NCBI GenBank assembly: GCA_947853365.1
Contig: CANTWQ010000035.1
Span: forward strand, 1-9,707
DNA length: 9,707 bases
Direction: 5' to 3'
Source of the DNA: an uncultured Bacilli bacterium
GTDB lineage: Bacteria; Bacillota_I; Bacilli_A; RF39; UBA660
Notes under the pieces: generated by a model
Seen by the model: the letters and a program-made list of their open reading frames with translations, nothing else
Told to the model about the DNA's origin: nothing
The model's database searches: none
Program-made: the position numbers and the translations under genes
Shown: positions 1 through 6,473 of the stretch, in pieces
Layout of the letters: each line of letters begins with the position of its first letter
Numbering within the stretch: the first letter of the stretch is position 1

Positions 1-20
1 TTGAAAGGAGAAAAAGAATT

Positions 21-1268
21 ATGCATCTTACAAAAGATGATCGACAAACCATCGAAAATGAATTAAATCACAATCATTCTTTAAAACAAATAGCATCGCT
101 AGTAAATAAACACCCATCTTCTATTTCTAGAGAAATTAGAAATCATTATATTACGAAAAATACTGGTGGATATGGACGACCATTTAATCATTGTCTTTAT
201 AGATCAACTTGTCCAGTTCGAAAAAATTGTCAGTTACAGCATTGTATCAAATTTGAAAAAGAAAAATGTCCTAAACTAAACCATCCACCTTATGTGTGTA
301 ATGGTTGTAGTAAAAAACATCTGTGTACATTGTCTAAAAGATATTATGATGCTAATTATGCACACGATGAGTACTTATCTGTATTACAAGAGTCTAGGAG
401 TGGTGTTGTTATAGACAAAAAGGAAATCAACTATCTAAACTCCATTCTAACGCCCTTGATCAAAAATAGAAAACAATCCATCCATCATGCTATTATCAAC
501 AACAAAAATTTGATTATGTATTCAGAAAGTAAAATCTATAAATTGATAGATCTAGGTTTACTAGAAGTAAGAAATATCGATTTACCTAGAAAAGTAAGAT
601 TTCGTAATCGTGTCAAACAATCAAAAGTATATAAGATAGACAAAAACTGTTTAGAAAATAGAACATATGAAGATTTCTTAAAATATATGGAAGAAAATCC
701 TGATACTCCAATTGTTGAAATGGATACTGTCGAAGGATTAAAAGGTGGTAAAGTTTTACTTACGATTCATTTTGTAAATTGCTCCTTTATGTTGGCCTTT
801 ATTAGAGACCACAATACCGCTCAATCTGTGATTGATATTTTTAATTTTTTGCAAGATTTATTAGGCATTGATAAATTCAAAGAAATGTTCGTTCTTATTC
901 TAACAGATAATGGGCCAGAATTTTCTAATCCAGTAGAAATCGAGTTTGATAATGATACTGGTGAAAAAAGAACACAAATATTCTATTGCCATCCATCTAG
1001 TCCTAATGAAAAAGGATCTTGTGAAGTAAATCATGAATTGATTAGAAGAATTTTACCAAAAGGTACTTCTTTTGAATCTCTAAATCAAAATGACATCAAT
1101 TTAATGATGTCACATATTAACTCTTATAAAAGAAAAAAACTGAACAATGTGAGCCCTATCACATTGTTCGAAACTATCTATGGTAAAGATACCCTAGATA
1201 AATTACAGATTCAAGAAATTGAATCTAATCTTATCAATCTATCTACCACCCTATTAAAAAATAGATAG
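21..1268 (+). CDS. IS30-family transposase
   Basis: This DDE transposase (415 aa) would cut and join the ends of its own element. Residues 1-45 form the IS30 helix-turn-helix (DDRQTIENEL...SSISREI), which binds the terminal repeats. Residues 58-102 hold eight cysteines (58, 64, 70, 75, 83, 93, 96, 102), suggesting a zinc-binding insert. The integrase-like core follows, with D235 (VEMDTVEG), D296 (LTDNGPEF) and E335 (GSCEVNHELIRR), then the family motif LPKGTSF. All three catalytic residues are present and the frame is open, so it is probably active. The start is ATG at 21, preceded by AAAGGAG with suitable spacing. It is longer than IS30 itself (383 aa, from memory), mainly because of the cysteine-rich insert. 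A 9-bp inverted repeat (1237-1245 with 1262-1270) spans the stop codon. Confidence 0.96.
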   Translation: MHLTKDDRQTIENELNHNHSLKQIASLVNKHPSSISREIRNHYITKNTGGYGRPFNHCLYRSTCPVRKNCQLQHCIKFEKEKCPKLNHPPYVCNGCSKKHLCTLSKRYYDANYAHDEYLSVLQESRSGVVIDKKEINYLNSILTPLIKNRKQSIHHAIINNKNLIMYSESKIYKLIDLGLLEVRNIDLPRKVRFRNRVKQSKVYKIDKNCLENRTYEDFLKYMEENPDTPIVEMDTVEGLKGGKVLLTIHFVNCSFMLAFIRDHNTAQSVIDIFNFLQDLLGIDKFKEMFVLILTDNGPEFSNPVEIEFDNDTGEKRTQIFYCHPSSPNEKGSCEVNHELIRRILPKGTSFESLNQNDINLMMSHINSYKRKKLNNVSPITLFETIYGKDTLDKLQIQEIESNLINLSTTLLKNR

Positions 1269-1270
1269 AT
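1237..1270. repeat. 9-bp inverted repeat over the transposase stop codon
   Basis: ATCTATCTA (1237-1245) and TAGATAGAT (1262-1270) are perfect reverse complements around a 16-base loop, and the TAG stop lies in the right arm. No U-tract follows on the plus strand, so it is not a standard terminator. It could protect the mRNA end or block transcription or translation entering the element. Its role is unknown. Confidence 0.5.
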
Positions 1271-1277
1271 AATAACT

Positions 1278-1381
1278 CACAAGCACCATCTTTCACGCTT
1301 TAAAATATAGGTTGCGTTTTGAAATAGAAAAAAATTCAAAAACTGGCAATCTCTTTTCGTCGTGTATAAAAATTGCTTGTG
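1278..1381 (-). ncRNA. candidate ~104-nt antisense RNA in the IS tail
   Basis: A minus-strand promoter (-35 TTGACA, -10 TAAAAT at 1388-1393) would start transcription near 1381. The RNA would begin with CACAAGCA (1381-1374), which pairs perfectly with UGCUUGUG (1285-1278) to close the molecule end to end. Inside, ACGC and GCGT can form a small hairpin. No canonical terminator follows; the first long U-run downstream is at 1255-1260, inside the transposase 3' end, so a longer transcript would be antisense to the transposase mRNA. Antisense control has been described for IS30 itself. The RNA is inferred from sequence only. Confidence 0.35.
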
Positions 1382-1387
1382 TCTTCT

Positions 1388-1417
1388 ATTTTATGCGAAT
1401 AAACGTTTATGTGTCAA
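1388..1417 (-). promoter_or_regulatory. leftward promoter with operator-like palindrome in the IS tail
   Basis: On the minus strand, a perfect TTGACA (1412-1417) lies 18 bases from TAAAAT (1388-1393). The spacer contains ATAAACGTTTAT (1399-1410), a perfect 12-bp palindrome that would suit a dimeric repressor. Transcription would run back towards the transposase. Confidence 0.5.
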
Positions 1418-1447
1418 GGGCGTTTCGTTCATTTTACCCTTGACACA
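1410..1447. repeat. 11-bp inverted repeat with a -35 box in each arm
   Basis: TGTGTCAAGGG (1410-1420) and CCCTTGACACA (1437-1447) are perfect reverse complements around a 16-base loop. Each arm contains TTGACA in divergent orientation. The left-facing box fits the promoter at 1388-1417. The right-facing box (1440-1445) is only 12 bases from TATAAT, so it may matter less. The repeat could be a two-sided operator or an RNA stem-loop. Confidence 0.6.
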
Positions 1448-1454
1448 CACAAAA

Positions 1455-1463
1455 TGATATAAT
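1455..1463 (+). promoter_or_regulatory. extended -10 facing out of the IS
   Basis: TGATATAAT (1455-1463) is a perfect extended -10 on the plus strand. Transcription would start near 1470 and run out of the element, antisense to the ABC exporter genes. The first transcribed sequence would be the 10-bp hairpin at 1470-1494. Confidence 0.4.
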
Positions 1464-1469
1464 ATTTTT

Positions 1470-1494
1470 ACCAATAAAGTCCATCTTTATTGGT
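1470..1494. repeat. 10-bp perfect hairpin in the IS tail
   Basis: ACCAATAAAG (1470-1479), loop TCCAT, then CTTTATTGGT (1485-1494). Neither strand has a good U-tract beside it, so a terminator role is doubtful. It may shape the 5' end of an outward transcript. Confidence 0.5.
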
Positions 1495-1563
1495 TACTAA
1501 TTATTTTTCATTCTTTAGGTTGCATTTAGCCTTCAAAAGTTGCATTTACTTTTACAATTGAGC

Positions 1564-1572
1564 ATTATACCA
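1564..1572 (-). promoter_or_regulatory. orphan extended -10 at the IS border
   Basis: TGGTATAAT on the minus strand is a perfect TGnTATAAT, placed just outside the IS right end and pointing into it. Its start site would fall at about 1557, on the border. No gene follows in that direction, so it probably served a gene now on the far side of the element. No good -35 is seen. Confidence 0.4.
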
Positions 1573-1580
1573 TAAATGAT

Positions 1581-1609
1581 AGAAAAAGAAGGAAGCAAAC
1601 GTCATCCTT
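1581..1609 (-). terminator. weak candidate terminator of the ABC exporter operon
   Basis: Just after the permease stop codon, the minus strand reads AAGGA, an 11-base loop, TCCTT, then CTTTTTCT. The stem is only 5 bp and A/T-rich, so this is weak, but position and U-tract fit. No better terminator is visible between the operon and the IS. Confidence 0.35.
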
Positions 1610-2763
1610 TAAATCGTTGTAAACAATACTTTTTCAGACTTATATTGCTTGATGATATACCATATGACAAGAGCGGTATAAAGAATGGTCGAAGAAATGA
1701 CTAATAAAATTGGTCCTAATTGAATGATGCCACTTGCAATATCATTTAAGATTAAGAAGAAGTTTAAGAATGGAACTAAAAATAAGACGGGCGTTGTTTT
1801 GATTCCAACCATAAAAGCAATCATTCCAGGAAAAAATGAGATAAATGTTAATGGTGTTAAGGCACTTTGGGCTTCTTTAAAAGTCTTTGACATACTACTC
1901 ACAGCAATACACAATCCACTGATGAAAAGAGAATACATGATGATAACGATCATCGTTGCAACAATGCTTAATCCCGAAAGAACAATAGGATCTGTTTCAT
2001 AAATAGTAAAAATATGGTTGGCTAGGGCAAAAGAGGCAAGCGTTAAAATCAAACTGAGTATTCCTGTAATGATTGAGGATATGGTAACACTTAATAGTTT
2101 TCCAATAATGATATCTTGGCTTCTGATAGGAAAAGTCAATAAGGTTTCAAGGGTTCCTCGCTCTTTTTCACCTGCCGTCGTATCCGTTGCTGGATAAGTT
2201 GCTGATATGGTGATTGCCATAATGATAAAGAGAAAAGCATAGCCCACAATATATGTGGCAAAAAAGTTTTCTTGTTGTTCTGAAGCACTAGAAATGGTAA
2301 TAATATCTAAAATGTCACTAGCCTCATAACCATCACTGACTAATCTTTCTTCTTGTAACGCTACTTTATATTGATTTAAAAACATATCTGCTACTTGGGC
2401 TGTGGCACTTCCTCCATCACTCGACGGATCGTAATGCATCGTATATTCATTTTCATTCTTGGTTAAGTAAAGATAAATTTCTTTGTCTTTAAATTTTTCT
2501 TCTATTTCTGATAAGGTGCCATATTGTGCATCAATTCCAAGTGTTTCAATCAATGCTTTTTCGGTTGCCGATGGTTCATAAGCAAAACCAATTTGATTGT
2601 ATTGCATCAAATCCGTATTCATTTGTCCTTCGAAAATCGCAGACATTCCTAATACGATCAAGGGAATGAGTACTGGAACAATAATCATCATCGCCAATGA
2701 TTTTTTATCACGGAAGACTTCTTTTAATTCTTTCCATAAAATGTTTTTCGTTTTATTCTTCAT
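1609..2763 (-). CDS. natB: ABC-2 type exporter permease, NatB-like
   Basis: This is the membrane subunit of an ABC exporter working with the ATPase encoded just upstream. It has one N-terminal membrane helix (about residues 24-44), an extracytoplasmic domain of roughly 125 residues, then five or six more helices from about residue 170. The motif TAGEKERGTLETLL after the second helix is typical of NatB-like ABC-2 permeases. NatAB exports Na+ in Bacillus subtilis; the substrate here cannot be read from sequence. The start is set at ATG 2763 (384 aa): GGAGG at 2772-2776 lies 8 bases upstream, and a longer reading from TTG at 2778 would place that site inside the gene. It overlaps the end of the ATPase gene by 11 bases, so the two are probably translationally coupled. 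Confidence 0.88.
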   Translation of the reverse strand: MKNKTKNILWKELKEVFRDKKSLAMMIIVPVLIPLIVLGMSAIFEGQMNTDLMQYNQIGFAYEPSATEKALIETLGIDAQYGTLSEIEEKFKDKEIYLYLTKNENEYTMHYDPSSDGGSATAQVADMFLNQYKVALQEERLVSDGYEASDILDIITISSASEQQENFFATYIVGYAFLFIIMAITISATYPATDTTAGEKERGTLETLLTFPIRSQDIIIGKLLSVTISSIITGILSLILTLASFALANHIFTIYETDPIVLSGLSIVATMIVIIMYSLFISGLCIAVSSMSKTFKEAQSALTPLTFISFFPGMIAFMVGIKTTPVLFLVPFLNFFLILNDIASGIIQLGPILLVISSTILYTALVIWYIIKQYKSEKVLFTTI

Positions 2764-3511
2764 GCTGAATTCCTCCAATTAACGAGAAGAATGCATCTCG
2801 TAAATTCGTCGTTTTCGTCTTTTTCTTAATTTCTGCAGGAGTTCCTTCTTCAATTTTTTGTCCGTGATTCATCATGATCACATAATCACAAATATTTTCC
2901 GCTTCCTCCATATAGTGTGTCGAATATAAAATACATTTCCCTTTTTTCTTTTCTTCTTTGATAAAGTCTAAGATCACTTGACTTGAAATAATATCTAGGC
3001 CACTGGTCGCTTCATCTAAAATATAATATTTTGGATCATGAATCAAGCATCTGGCAATATTGACCCGTTGTGTCTGCCCAGTCGATAAATGTTCAATGCG
3101 ATTGTATAAAAAAGATTCCATATTTAAAACTTTTGCAATGGTTTCAATGCGGTGATGAATTTCTTCTTCTTTTACTTCATAAAATTCACAACACATTTTC
3201 AACAGTTCATAAGCAGATAAACTTTGATAAATTTTCGTGTTTCCCGATAGATAAGATAAATTCTTTTTTATTGCGATTTCATCTTTGGGAAATGTCATAT
3301 CATCATAATGAATGCTTCCTTCCGTCGGTGTCATAATACCAGCAACCATACGTAGTAGCGTCGTTTTCCCGGCTCCATTGGGACCTAGAATACCTAATAT
3401 TTCTCCTTCTTTGGCTGTAAAAGAAAGTCCATTTACGGCATAAAATTTCACTTTTTTGCTTTTATTTTCTTGTTTTACAAATTGTTTTTTTACATTTTTT
3501 ACGGTTATCAT
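2753..3511 (-). CDS. natA: ABC transporter ATPase, NatA-like
   Basis: This cytoplasmic ATPase (252 aa) would power the NatB-like permease encoded next. Walker A is GPNGAGKT (43-50), the signature is LSTGQ (142-146), Walker B is YYILDE (162-167), the D-loop is SGLD (170-173), and the switch histidine is H199 (YSTH). At the Q-loop position the sequence reads YLSGNTKIYQSLS with no clear glutamine, which matches what I recall of NatA-type ATPases. The active site looks complete. The start ATG at 3511 follows AAAGGA with good spacing. An 88-base gap separates it from the membrane-protein gene upstream, with no strong terminator or promoter, so the three genes may share a transcript. The exact substrate group is not certain. 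Confidence 0.9.
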   Translation of the reverse strand: MITVKNVKKQFVKQENKSKKVKFYAVNGLSFTAKEGEILGILGPNGAGKTTLLRMVAGIMTPTEGSIHYDDMTFPKDEIAIKKNLSYLSGNTKIYQSLSAYELLKMCCEFYEVKEEEIHHRIETIAKVLNMESFLYNRIEHLSTGQTQRVNIARCLIHDPKYYILDEATSGLDIISSQVILDFIKEEKKKGKCILYSTHYMEEAENICDYVIMMNHGQKIEEGTPAEIKKKTKTTNLRDAFFSLIGGIQHEE

Positions 3512-3599
3512 GTTTCTATCCTTTCTTTGGCTCTTTTTTTACGAAAAAGGTACCATGATGGTGGTCTACTTTATGATACGCATTTTTGGTTTCGTTTTC

Positions 3600-4085
3600 T
3601 TATGTTTCATCAAATAAAATCGTGGCTTTTGCTAATTGTAATGCTCGTTTTTCTTCTAATTGTTTGGTGGGATCGGTAAAGAGCAAATCATCTACCACTT
3701 CCCAAATGGCAACCCATCCAGCAATTAACAAAATTTCGGGCAACACGACGGGAATAATATCGGAAATTACAGTAGATAAAAAGATTAAAAAAAATCCTAA
3801 AATACATAATATTATCTTTTTCATCGTGCTAAACTTTTGATATGATTCTTTTTGTTTGACTTGTAATTGATAATAATCATAGATAGCATCTTTGATTCGG
3901 TTGATTTCTTCTTGAGAGCCGTGTGGTACCTGTATCTTTAAGATGATTTCATTTTTTAAAGGAACTCGTTTTACTTGAGTGTTTAAATAGTCGACAATCA
4001 TGTTGGATAGTAATTGATCATTTAATTCGTGAAAAAAAATTTCACTGTGATCTGCTGTTATGGTAATTTCACTTTTTTTACGCAT
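3600..4085 (-). CDS. two-helix membrane protein, unknown function
   Basis: This 161-aa protein has a mostly hydrophilic N-terminal half (1-88), two adjacent membrane helices (about 90-107 and 110-127), and a short charged C-terminal tail. The stretch AGWVAIWEVVDDLLF after the second helix resembles a motif I recall from uncharacterised bacterial membrane proteins, but I cannot name a family. Both ends are predicted to be cytoplasmic, with only a tight turn (ISDIIP) outside. The start ATG at 4085 follows GGGAGG. An extended -10 at 4143-4151 is its likely promoter. It is the first gene of a possible operon with the ABC exporter, but a functional link to it is only suggested by position. Confidence 0.72.
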   Translation of the reverse strand: MRKKSEITITADHSEIFFHELNDQLLSNMIVDYLNTQVKRVPLKNEIILKIQVPHGSQEEINRIKDAIYDYYQLQVKQKESYQKFSTMKKIILCILGFFLIFLSTVISDIIPVVLPEILLIAGWVAIWEVVDDLLFTDPTKQLEEKRALQLAKATILFDET

Positions 4086-4142
4086 AGTGCCTCCCTATTC
4101 TTCTATTATTTTCCTTCCCTATTTGCATGCAAGATTAAATTT

Positions 4143-4151
4143 ATTATAGCA
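4143..4151 (-). promoter_or_regulatory. extended -10 promoter for the two-helix membrane protein
   Basis: TGCTATAAT on the minus strand is a perfect TGnTATAAT. The predicted start near 4136 leaves a leader of about 50 bases before the ATG at 4085. No good -35 is present, which an extended -10 can tolerate. It lies just past the small-RNA terminator, so it begins a new transcription unit. Confidence 0.6.
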
Positions 4152-4164
4152 TAAAATCGCACTT

Positions 4165-4208
4165 GTTTCTAGAAAAGAAAAATGGAAACCACAATGGCTC
4201 CATTTTTT
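4165..4208 (-). terminator. strong intrinsic terminator of the candidate small RNA
   Basis: On the minus strand AAAAATGGA (4207-4199) pairs with TCCATTTTT (4186-4178). The stem continues inwards with G-U, a bulged U, and CCA/UGG around the loop UUG. The U-rich run TTTTTCTTTTCT follows. It ends transcripts coming from the small-RNA promoter and any read-through from the DUF2828 gene. Confidence 0.8.
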
Positions 4209-4291
4209 CTATCACAAGGCGCGCTTGCTTTGACATAAGTCAAAAGCAATCACCTTTTTCATATCGTTTTTGTTGCTGCTTTGCGCCTTTC
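4170..4291 (-). ncRNA. candidate ~120-nt structured small RNA beside a Ro60-like gene
   Basis: This segment has its own promoter (TTGCCT-17-TATAAT, 4298-4326) and a strong terminator, and no convincing ORF. AAGGCGC (4289-4283) pairs with GCGCCUU (4222-4216) to close a domain of about 74 nt. Inside is a hairpin, TTGCTTTTGAC (4249-4239) with GTCAAAGCAA (4234-4225), with a 4-base loop and one bulge. AAAGCA at 4281-4276 could pair with the same UGCUUU, so two folds compete. I recognise no named riboswitch, and a terminator followed by a new promoter argues against cis control of the next gene. The adjacent DUF2828/vWA protein is built like Ro60, so a Y-RNA-like partner is possible. That is inference. 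Confidence 0.5.
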
Positions 4292-4297
4292 GTTTTT

Positions 4298-4326
4298 ATT
4301 ATAACAATTCTATTCTTGATAGGCAA
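4298..4326 (-). promoter_or_regulatory. promoter of the candidate small RNA
   Basis: TTGCCT (4321-4326), a 17-base spacer, and TATAAT (4298-4303) on the minus strand. It overlaps the last codons and stop of the DUF2828 gene. The expected start is near 4291. Confidence 0.6.
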
Positions 4327-5689
4327 TCTTTTTTCTGTAATCTTCTAAAATGGCATTTAAGTAAGATGCCATGTCAAAGTGGTTTTCTAATAGTTTTAAG
4401 ATTTGTAAATTGTATCCACTGAAATAAATATTACCATATTCATCTAGTTGTGGTACGGTTTGATTGCGATCATTTAAATTCCACCAAATGAGTTTTGTTT
4501 TGGCTCCATATGTTTGAAATATATGCATGGTTTCTTTGATCGATTGACTAGATCCACAATCGAACTCCATATCGGATAAAACAATTAAGTATTCTGGATA
4601 GGTATCTAGCGTTTGCAATAATTGCATGACTTTTCTAAAATCTGTATTTCTTCCCCAATCGTCATAGACCATCGATTCATATTGTTCTTCTAAGGTATCC
4701 CCTTCGATGGTTACAAGCCTTGGATCTTCGCTAAATGTAATCAATTGATTTTGGGCGTAATTGGCATGGGTTGCTAGGGCATGGGCAAGAGATACAGCTT
4801 TATCGAGAAGGGAGTCGTACCCTAACGCACCCATAGAAGCTGAAGTGTCTAAAATGACAATCGCGTTCATCGATACATCCAAAGTAGCATCATCGATGAT
4901 TTCTTTTCCTATGATATCACTTGCTTCACCATCGATTTTTTTCACTGCGCGATAAGCATCATATACATTTGCTGTTGTGGTATGGATTGTTTTTTTCTTG
5001 TTTTTTACATCGTCTAGATAATCCAAGAAACGAAATCTTAAATCTTCTCTTCGATAAAAGAGTGATAAATATTTTAACATTGCAAGACTTGGTACTTTCG
5101 TAAAATCAATGGTTTTCACAAGTGGATGTGTATAGGTTTTCTTTTGAAACAATCGATCAAGAGAAGTTCCCTTTTCTTCCTCGGCATAGGATAATTTATA
5201 TTCGATGGTTTGTTCCGTTTTAATCAATTTCCGATATTCTTTCTCCGATAACTGCCACATAGAACATAAGACTTTGGCAACTCGACCATCCTTTCCTGTT
5301 AATCGAGGCATCCATTTTTTGGCCAGTTCGATATGATCTTGATCTTCTTTGCCCGTTAACACGGCGTAAAGATATGCTAGATTCTCATCGGTTGGAATGT
5401 GCCACAAATCATCATATCTACCTACTCGTACAATTTCCCGTGGACTGACTTTGGCTTGATAGAGTAATTCTCTTCCTAAATCACGTCTACCAAGACCAAA
5501 TCGTGGATCGCGCATAAACATGGCAAACAGTTTCTCTTTTGGACTATCACCAATCTTTACTTCTGCTAAATGTTTTTCAAAGAAGGAACTCATAAAAAAT
5601 ATATCAAGCAAGTTTTCTCCCGTGCTTTTATAAGAAAGATCTCCGTTTTCATTTTTCTTTTCTAGGAATTGCTTTTCTAACCGATTCAT
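4310..5689 (-). CDS. DUF2828 protein with vWA (MIDAS) domain, Ro60-like layout
   Basis: This 459-aa cytoplasmic protein has an all-helical N-terminal region (about 1-260) and a C-terminal von Willebrand A domain (about 275-435). DUF2828 hallmarks in order are RDPRFGLGRRDLG (60-72), VGRYDDLW (89-96), AKKWMPRL (123-130), EKEYRKL (149-155), NTDFRKV (348-354), SDMEFD (372-377), IWWNL (401-405) and SGYNLQILKLL (424-434). The metal site is complete: D281, S283, S285 (DTSAS), T349 and D373. The layout parallels TROVE/Ro60 proteins, which bind misfolded RNA and Y RNAs. The function of DUF2828 is not known to me. The start ATG at 5689 follows GAGGTGG. A candidate small RNA begins at its 3' end and tRNA-Arg lies upstream. 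Confidence 0.87.
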   Translation of the reverse strand: MNRLEKQFLEKKNENGDLSYKSTGENLLDIFFMSSFFEKHLAEVKIGDSPKEKLFAMFMRDPRFGLGRRDLGRELLYQAKVSPREIVRVGRYDDLWHIPTDENLAYLYAVLTGKEDQDHIELAKKWMPRLTGKDGRVAKVLCSMWQLSEKEYRKLIKTEQTIEYKLSYAEEEKGTSLDRLFQKKTYTHPLVKTIDFTKVPSLAMLKYLSLFYRREDLRFRFLDYLDDVKNKKKTIHTTTANVYDAYRAVKKIDGEASDIIGKEIIDDATLDVSMNAIVILDTSASMGALGYDSLLDKAVSLAHALATHANYAQNQLITFSEDPRLVTIEGDTLEEQYESMVYDDWGRNTDFRKVMQLLQTLDTYPEYLIVLSDMEFDCGSSQSIKETMHIFQTYGAKTKLIWWNLNDRNQTVPQLDEYGNIYFSGYNLQILKLLENHFDMASYLNAILEDYRKKIAYQE

Positions 5690-5731
5690 ATTACCACCTC
5701 TTTATGCATCATTTTTTTCATATTTTTATGT

Positions 5732-5754
5732 AAAAAACCTTGTGATTCAAGGGT
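5732..5754 (-). terminator. intrinsic terminator after tRNA-Arg
   Basis: On the minus strand CCTTG, loop AATCA, CAAGG is followed by TTTTTT. The stem is short (5 bp) but GC-containing, and it lies about 10 bases past the CCA end. It ends the tRNA transcript; partial read-through could feed the DUF2828 gene, for which no clear separate promoter is seen. Confidence 0.65.
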
Positions 5755-5764
5755 AACATTCGTA

Positions 5765-5841
5765 TGGCGTCCCCGATTGGAATCGAACCAACGGCCTGTT
5801 GCTTAGGAGGCAACCGCTCTATCCTACTGAGCTACGAGGAC
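5765..5841 (-). tRNA. tRNA-Arg, anticodon CCT
   Basis: A 77-nt tRNA with encoded CCA. The acceptor stem GTCCTCG pairs with CGGGGAC (one T-G pair). The D stem is GCTC/GAGC, the anticodon stem is GTTGC/GCAAC around CTCCTAA, and the T arm is GTTGG TTCGATT CCAAT. Anticodon CCT reads AGG arginine codons. It has its own promoter and terminator. Confidence 0.97.
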
Positions 5842-5853
5842 AAATCTATTGTT

Positions 5854-5882
5854 ATTGTATCTTAGTTTTTACATGGAGTCAA
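5854..5882 (-). promoter_or_regulatory. promoter of tRNA-Arg
   Basis: TTGACT (5877-5882), a 17-base spacer, and TACAAT (5854-5859) on the minus strand. This near-consensus promoter starts transcription about 6 bases before the mature tRNA. Confidence 0.8.
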
Positions 5883-5906
5883 ACAAAAAGAAGATTTCTC
5901 TTCTTT
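5881..5906 (-). terminator. intrinsic terminator of the HD gene
   Basis: On the minus strand AAAGAAGA (5906-5899), loop GAAA, TCTTCTTT (5894-5887), then TTGTTT. The stem is 8 bp and overlaps the HD gene stop codon. Its U-tract runs directly into the tRNA promoter -35. Confidence 0.65.
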
Positions 5907-6414
5907 ATCGTAAAAAGTTCATTGATACAATCATCAAGAATGACATTGCGGCCGAAAGTTCGCGTTTGACACTGAATGATTTTTCATACACCGATACCAA
6001 ATCGTCTATAAAATCGACAATCCAACTTTCCATATATTTTGGAACCATTGGTGCCACAGGGAACATGTGTGTTAGAATGATATCCTTTTCTAAATCGCTC
6101 AATGTAAAATATTTTTCGGCATTTTCTAACGCGTATTGTGGGTGCTTTACCATAATTTCGGCGCGTTCTTTCTTTGAGTCAATGGCTTCGTTATCTTCAA
6201 AAAAGAAATCATGTAACAGTCCTGCTCTTGCTACTTTTTCATATTCTAGATGAAGCATCTTACATAATTTATAAGAAAAATAAGATACACGTACACAGTG
6301 CTCATACCGATTCATTCCATGGTGGACAATATCTTTCATTTTTTGAAACTCTGGATGATACAAAATATCGGCAACAAGGCGCATATATTTCCTATCTTTA
6401 TTGTATATTTCCAT
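5905..6414 (-). CDS. HD-domain phosphohydrolase
   Basis: A 169-aa soluble HD-superfamily protein, probably a metal-dependent phosphohydrolase acting on a nucleotide or other phosphate compound; the substrate is unknown. The core is H39 (RYEHCVRVS), H68-D69 (GLLHDFF), H91 (KHPQYALENA), H116 (ILTHMFP) and an aspartate near 137-138 (VDFIDDLVSVYE). It matches a small group of uncharacterised Firmicutes HD proteins that share the LLHDFF, HPxxALENA and ILTHMFP pattern (recalled). There is no signal peptide or membrane helix. The start ATG at 6414 follows GAGGTGA about 8 bases upstream. It has its own promoter and terminator, so it is a single-gene unit ahead of the tRNA. Confidence 0.88.
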   Translation of the reverse strand: MEIYNKDRKYMRLVADILYHPEFQKMKDIVHHGMNRYEHCVRVSYFSYKLCKMLHLEYEKVARAGLLHDFFFEDNEAIDSKKERAEIMVKHPQYALENAEKYFTLSDLEKDIILTHMFPVAPMVPKYMESWIVDFIDDLVSVYEKSFSVKRELSAAMSFLMIVSMNFLR

Positions 6415-6473
6415 ATCTATTTCACCTCAAGGTCATTCCCTAACCTGTTCTATTTTTATTTTGACATGATGCC

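Larger units (their letters stand above)
1..1560 (+). mobile_element. IS30-family insertion sequence, left end outside window
   Basis: The element holds one transposase gene and a long 3' non-coding tail. The left terminal repeat is not in the window. The right end is placed near 1558-1562 because the sequence just inside it (GTTGCATTTACTTTTACAAT, 1539-1558) has the look of IS30-family tips; this is recalled family knowledge and the exact base is uncertain. GTTGCATTTA occurs twice, at 1519-1528 and 1539-1548, exactly 20 bases apart, and a relative (GTTGCGTTTT) lies at 1311-1320. These could be subterminal transposase sites. The element sits downstream of a chromosomal-type ABC operon and points towards it. 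Confidence 0.75.

Noticed and set aside
1410..1494. The two hairpins in the IS tail as terminators of the transposase or of the ABC operon.
   Set aside because: Neither has a U-tract directly after the stem on the relevant strand.
2764..2778. TTG start at 2778 for the permease.
   Set aside because: It would bury a GGAGG ribosome site that is well spaced for ATG 2763.
4215..4270. Minus-strand 16-codon ORF beginning MKKVIAFDLC inside the small-RNA segment.
   Set aside because: There is no ribosome site at the right distance, and the bases are fully explained by the hairpin and the long-range stem.
4170..4291. The segment as a riboswitch for the downstream membrane-protein gene (GGCGCAAAGC recalls part of a c-di-GMP aptamer).
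   Set aside because: The rest of the aptamer consensus is absent, and the next gene has its own promoter after the terminator.
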